Source: Nocardia arizonensis
Lineage (GTDB): Bacteria > Actinomycetota > Actinomycetes > Mycobacteriales > Mycobacteriaceae
Reading direction: 5' to 3'
Assembly (NCBI RefSeq): GCF_001310275.1
Contig: NZ_LGYZ01000057.1
Coordinates: 1 to 64,000, forward strand
DNA length: 64,000 nt
Under the pieces are notes generated by a model. That model worked only from the letters and a program-made list of their open reading frames with translations, was not told where the DNA came from and ran no database searches. The position numbers and the translations under genes were made by a program. Shown here piece by piece: positions 62,035 through 64,000 of this stretch (its first letter is position 1; every line of letters begins with the position of its first letter).

Positions 62035-63267
62035 TCATTCCGTGGACAGTGAACGCAACTGGTCGAGGTAGCCGAGGGTGCGTGGGTCGCTCGGATAGAA
62101 CTCGATGAGTTCTCGGGCGGTCTCGCCCGCGATCCACATGAGGGAGGGCAGGGAGCGGCGTTTCCCGGCGAAGGCGAGAGTGCCCTCGTGGATGGCGCGT
62201 TCGAGATCCTTGTCACGTACCGCGACCACGGCGAGGGTGAGGCGGGCCTCTGCCACGCGCATGGGGTTGCGCACGGTGCCGTCGGCGTTGGTGGATGCGT
62301 GGATGACTTCGCGGGCGTGGGTCTCGGCCATGCGGTTGTCGCCCGCGACCCGGGAACAGTCCATGGCGTAGAAGTCGAATTTCTGGGGGTCGACGACGAA
62401 ATGGTTGTCGAGTTCGGTGGGGTGGTCGAGGCGGTCGAGAATCGCCCGGCCCGCCCGGAGCGCGCTCTCGGCGCGGGCCGCGTCGCCGATGCGCGCCCAT
62501 GCCTTGGCGCGTTGCGCCGCGAGTTGAACGCCGACACCGAGATTCGCGCAGTCCTCGGGTGCGGCGTCGCACGCCTCGATGGCGCCGCGGTAGTTGCCCT
62601 GGGTCAGTGCGAACCAGGCCGCCATTTCCGCTGCCCAGCCGGTGATCTCGGGATGGTCGGCCTCGCGGCCGAGCGAGGCGGCGGCGCGGCGGGTGGCCTC
62701 GGCGGAGGTGCGTCGGCCGAGGTCGTAGTCGACGCAGCCGACCAGCAGGGCGACCCATCCCGCGAGGACGAGGATTTCGCGATGCTGCGCCAGCGTAAGT
62801 CGACCGTCCAGTAGCGAAGTGATGCGGCGCAACCACGCCGTGCCCTCGGTATGTAGATCGTGCGGATCGGCGTGCGGGTATTCGCAGCAAAGTCGCTCGG
62901 CGGTGATGCGAATGGCGTCGAGCGTCGAGGCCGAAACATCCGACATCCGCAGTCTGCCGATGAATTCGAGGGTATCCATGCCGGTCGCCGACAGTAGCTC
63001 GTCGTCGCGATTCGGCCGCGCCTTCGGGAAGAAGGCGGCCGTCACGGTGTCGAAGGTGGCTGCGATGATAGGGGCATAGAAGTCGTCGGGGCGTGATTCG
63101 CCCGACTCCCAGCGGCGCCAGTTACGTAGCAGCGTACTGTCTGTCGGTAGGTTGTGTGAGGACTTGGCGCGCATGACTCGCACCGCATCTGCTTGTGACC
63201 ACCCCCTGGCATCACGTTCGGAACGCATACGGACTGCCCAGACTGGTCGATCGTCACCGTAGGACAC
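62035..63267 (-). CDS. XRE-type regulator with TPR-like domain
   Basis: The 410-residue protein has a helix-turn-helix near its N-terminus (SERDARGWSQADAVRVMRAK, then LRNWRRWESGESRP). About 250 residues of helical repeats follow, with features of TPR units (LAGWVALLVGCVDYDLGR, EITGWAAEMAAWFAL, AQRAKAWARIGDAARAESALRAG). This architecture is common among actinobacterial regulators of development or conjugative elements. It lies 100 bases upstream of jetA on the same strand and could control the jet operon. A dyad 14 bases upstream of its own start suggests autoregulation. Confidence 0.8.
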   Translation of the reverse strand: MSYGDDRPVWAVRMRSERDARGWSQADAVRVMRAKSSHNLPTDSTLLRNWRRWESGESRPDDFYAPIIAATFDTVTAAFFPKARPNRDDELLSATGMDTLEFIGRLRMSDVSASTLDAIRITAERLCCEYPHADPHDLHTEGTAWLRRITSLLDGRLTLAQHREILVLAGWVALLVGCVDYDLGRRTSAEATRRAAASLGREADHPEITGWAAEMAAWFALTQGNYRGAIEACDAAPEDCANLGVGVQLAAQRAKAWARIGDAARAESALRAGRAILDRLDHPTELDNHFVVDPQKFDFYAMDCSRVAGDNRMAETHAREVIHASTNADGTVRNPMRVAEARLTLAVVAVRDKDLERAIHEGTLAFAGKRRSLPSLMWIAGETARELIEFYPSDPRTLGYLDQLRSLSTE

Positions 63268-63280
63268 CCTTGTAGTATCG

Positions 63281-63299
63281 CACCAGTTAACAATTGGTG
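63281..63299. promoter_or_regulatory. Imperfect dyad upstream of the XRE-TPR gene
   Basis: CACCAGTT-AAC-AATTGGTG is a 19-base dyad with seven of eight positions paired, 14 bases upstream of the regulator start. It is a candidate autoregulatory site. Confidence 0.45.
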
Positions 63300-63571
63300 G
63301 TCCGTATAGGGCATATGGATGTCAGTGGGTTGACATCTGCATCCGCACTATTGCGTCCGTGATCCTTGAGGAGAGCGGACAGGTTGCTCGGCGAAGGACC
63401 GGCCCGATTCGCAGGACGGTGGGCGGTCGGCGCCATGCTCCTACGGTTAGCCGCGACACCGGATTTCGGTCTCGCGCCGGTTTGCTCGACCGTGTGCTCC
63501 ATCTCCGCGGTACCCCGCGTGCGGGGTGATCCAAACAAGAGAACAGCGACCCAATCCAAACGGAGGTTCGG

Positions 63572-63907
63572 GTGGAAGCGTTGATCTATGGATACGTGCG
63601 CGACGATCTGGCCGAGGGCCACGGCGAGGAGCTCGAGGCGGCGATGAGCACCCTCGCCCGGGAAGAAGGACTCTGCTTCGCGGCCACCTTCCACGAGTCG
63701 GCTTCGGGCGACGGCACGGCCTTCGCGGAATTGACGCGGGAACTGCGGCGCGCTGACGCGCATCACGTGGTGGTGCCCTCGCTCGATCACCTTGCGGGAC
63801 AGACGATTCCACGTGACATGCTGATCGCGAAGCTGGCGCGGGAAGCCGCGGCCCGTGTGTGGACGATCGAGAGCATGGCCGAGTCGCACCGGGCGATAGG
63901 CGCCTGA
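63572..63907 (+). CDS. Small resolvase-fold protein without catalytic serine
   Basis: The 111-residue protein starts ALIYGYVRDDLAEGHGEELEAAM, which matches the opening of serine-recombinase catalytic domains (GYVRVS) with Asp in place of the serine. The later AHHVVVPSLDHLAGQ corresponds to the VVxxLDRL-type strand-helix of resolvases. It has no DNA-binding tail. The GTG start has GGAGG five bases upstream. Similar small proteins accompany XRE-type regulators in actinobacteria, but their role is unknown. Confidence 0.6.
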   Translation: MEALIYGYVRDDLAEGHGEELEAAMSTLAREEGLCFAATFHESASGDGTAFAELTRELRRADAHHVVVPSLDHLAGQTIPRDMLIAKLAREAAARVWTIESMAESHRAIGA

Positions 63908-63973
63908 GTCGAGTGGGTCCGCGGGGGGGAGTCGACCTCCGACCCGCGAAGACAAACCGGTCGGTAGATAAGT

Positions 63974-63999
63974 TCGGGGCCGGAAATCTCCGGCCCCGA
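63974..63999. terminator. Terminator hairpin after the resolvase-fold gene
   Basis: TCGGGGCCGGA pairs perfectly with TCCGGCCCCGA around a four-base loop at the right edge of the window. Any T run would lie outside it. Confidence 0.6.
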
Positions 64000-64000
64000 G

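Overview
The window is high-GC DNA from an actinobacterium of the mycolic-acid group, most likely Nocardia or a close relative. The signs are very GC-rich codon use with many GTG starts, genes starting directly behind TANNNT -10 boxes, a luciferase-like F420-type oxidoreductase, an L,D-transpeptidase, DtxR/IdeR-type iron boxes, and mycofactocin-system genes (mftR, mftE, mftD) that closely resemble the Mycobacterium proteins. The genus is an inference; no rRNA or tRNA gene is present to settle it.

Layout. 1-5.5 kb: two unrecognised genes, a TetR regulator divergent from an aldehyde dehydrogenase and SDR pair, a small toxin-antitoxin-like pair behind a palindromic operator, and a PrmC-like methyltransferase. 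5.5-17.4 kb: mostly single genes, including a YdcF-like protein, a FolD homologue lacking the usual catalytic lysine, a secreted esterase, a MarR/ABC exporter pair, an L,D-transpeptidase, an FchA-like cyclohydrolase, an F420-type oxidoreductase, a STAS protein and a bfd-bfr iron-storage pair behind tandem iron boxes. 17.4-37.5 kb: a cell-surface polysaccharide locus. An eleven-gene leftward operon (three GT4/GT2 enzymes, a Wzx flippase, a CgeB-like transferase, a Wzy polymerase, a Wzz-like protein, a beta-helix lipoprotein, a YdcF protein, an aminotransferase and a final GT4) follows a five-gene leftward sugar-nucleotide operon. A WbaP-type initiating phosphoglycosyltransferase runs rightwards from the other side of the shared intergenic region.

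37.5-43.8 kb: a secreted lipase and a complete stressosome operon rsbR-rsbS-rsbT-rsbX, ending in one large protein that joins an RsbU-type phosphatase to an RsbW-type kinase. 43.9-46.5 kb: mftR, mftE and mftD without the other mycofactocin genes. 46.5-48.9 kb: a MarR regulator and class I fumarase. 49.8-53.9 kb: a tightly coupled four-gene lipid cassette (PlsC-like acyltransferase, patatin, FAD oxidoreductase, cyclopropane-fatty-acid-synthase family methyltransferase) of visibly lower GC than its surroundings. 54-64 kb: a VanY-like peptidase, then a leftward jetA-jetB-jetC operon (Wadjet/MksBEF-type SMC complex) without a recognisable jetD, an XRE-TPR regulator and a small resolvase-fold protein.

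The most unusual items are the jetABC operon without its nuclease gene, the lipid-remodelling cassette, the FolD variant lying near an independent cyclohydrolase, the orphan mft genes, and the fused phosphatase-kinase output protein of the stressosome. All functions are inferred from reading the sequence. No database search was run.
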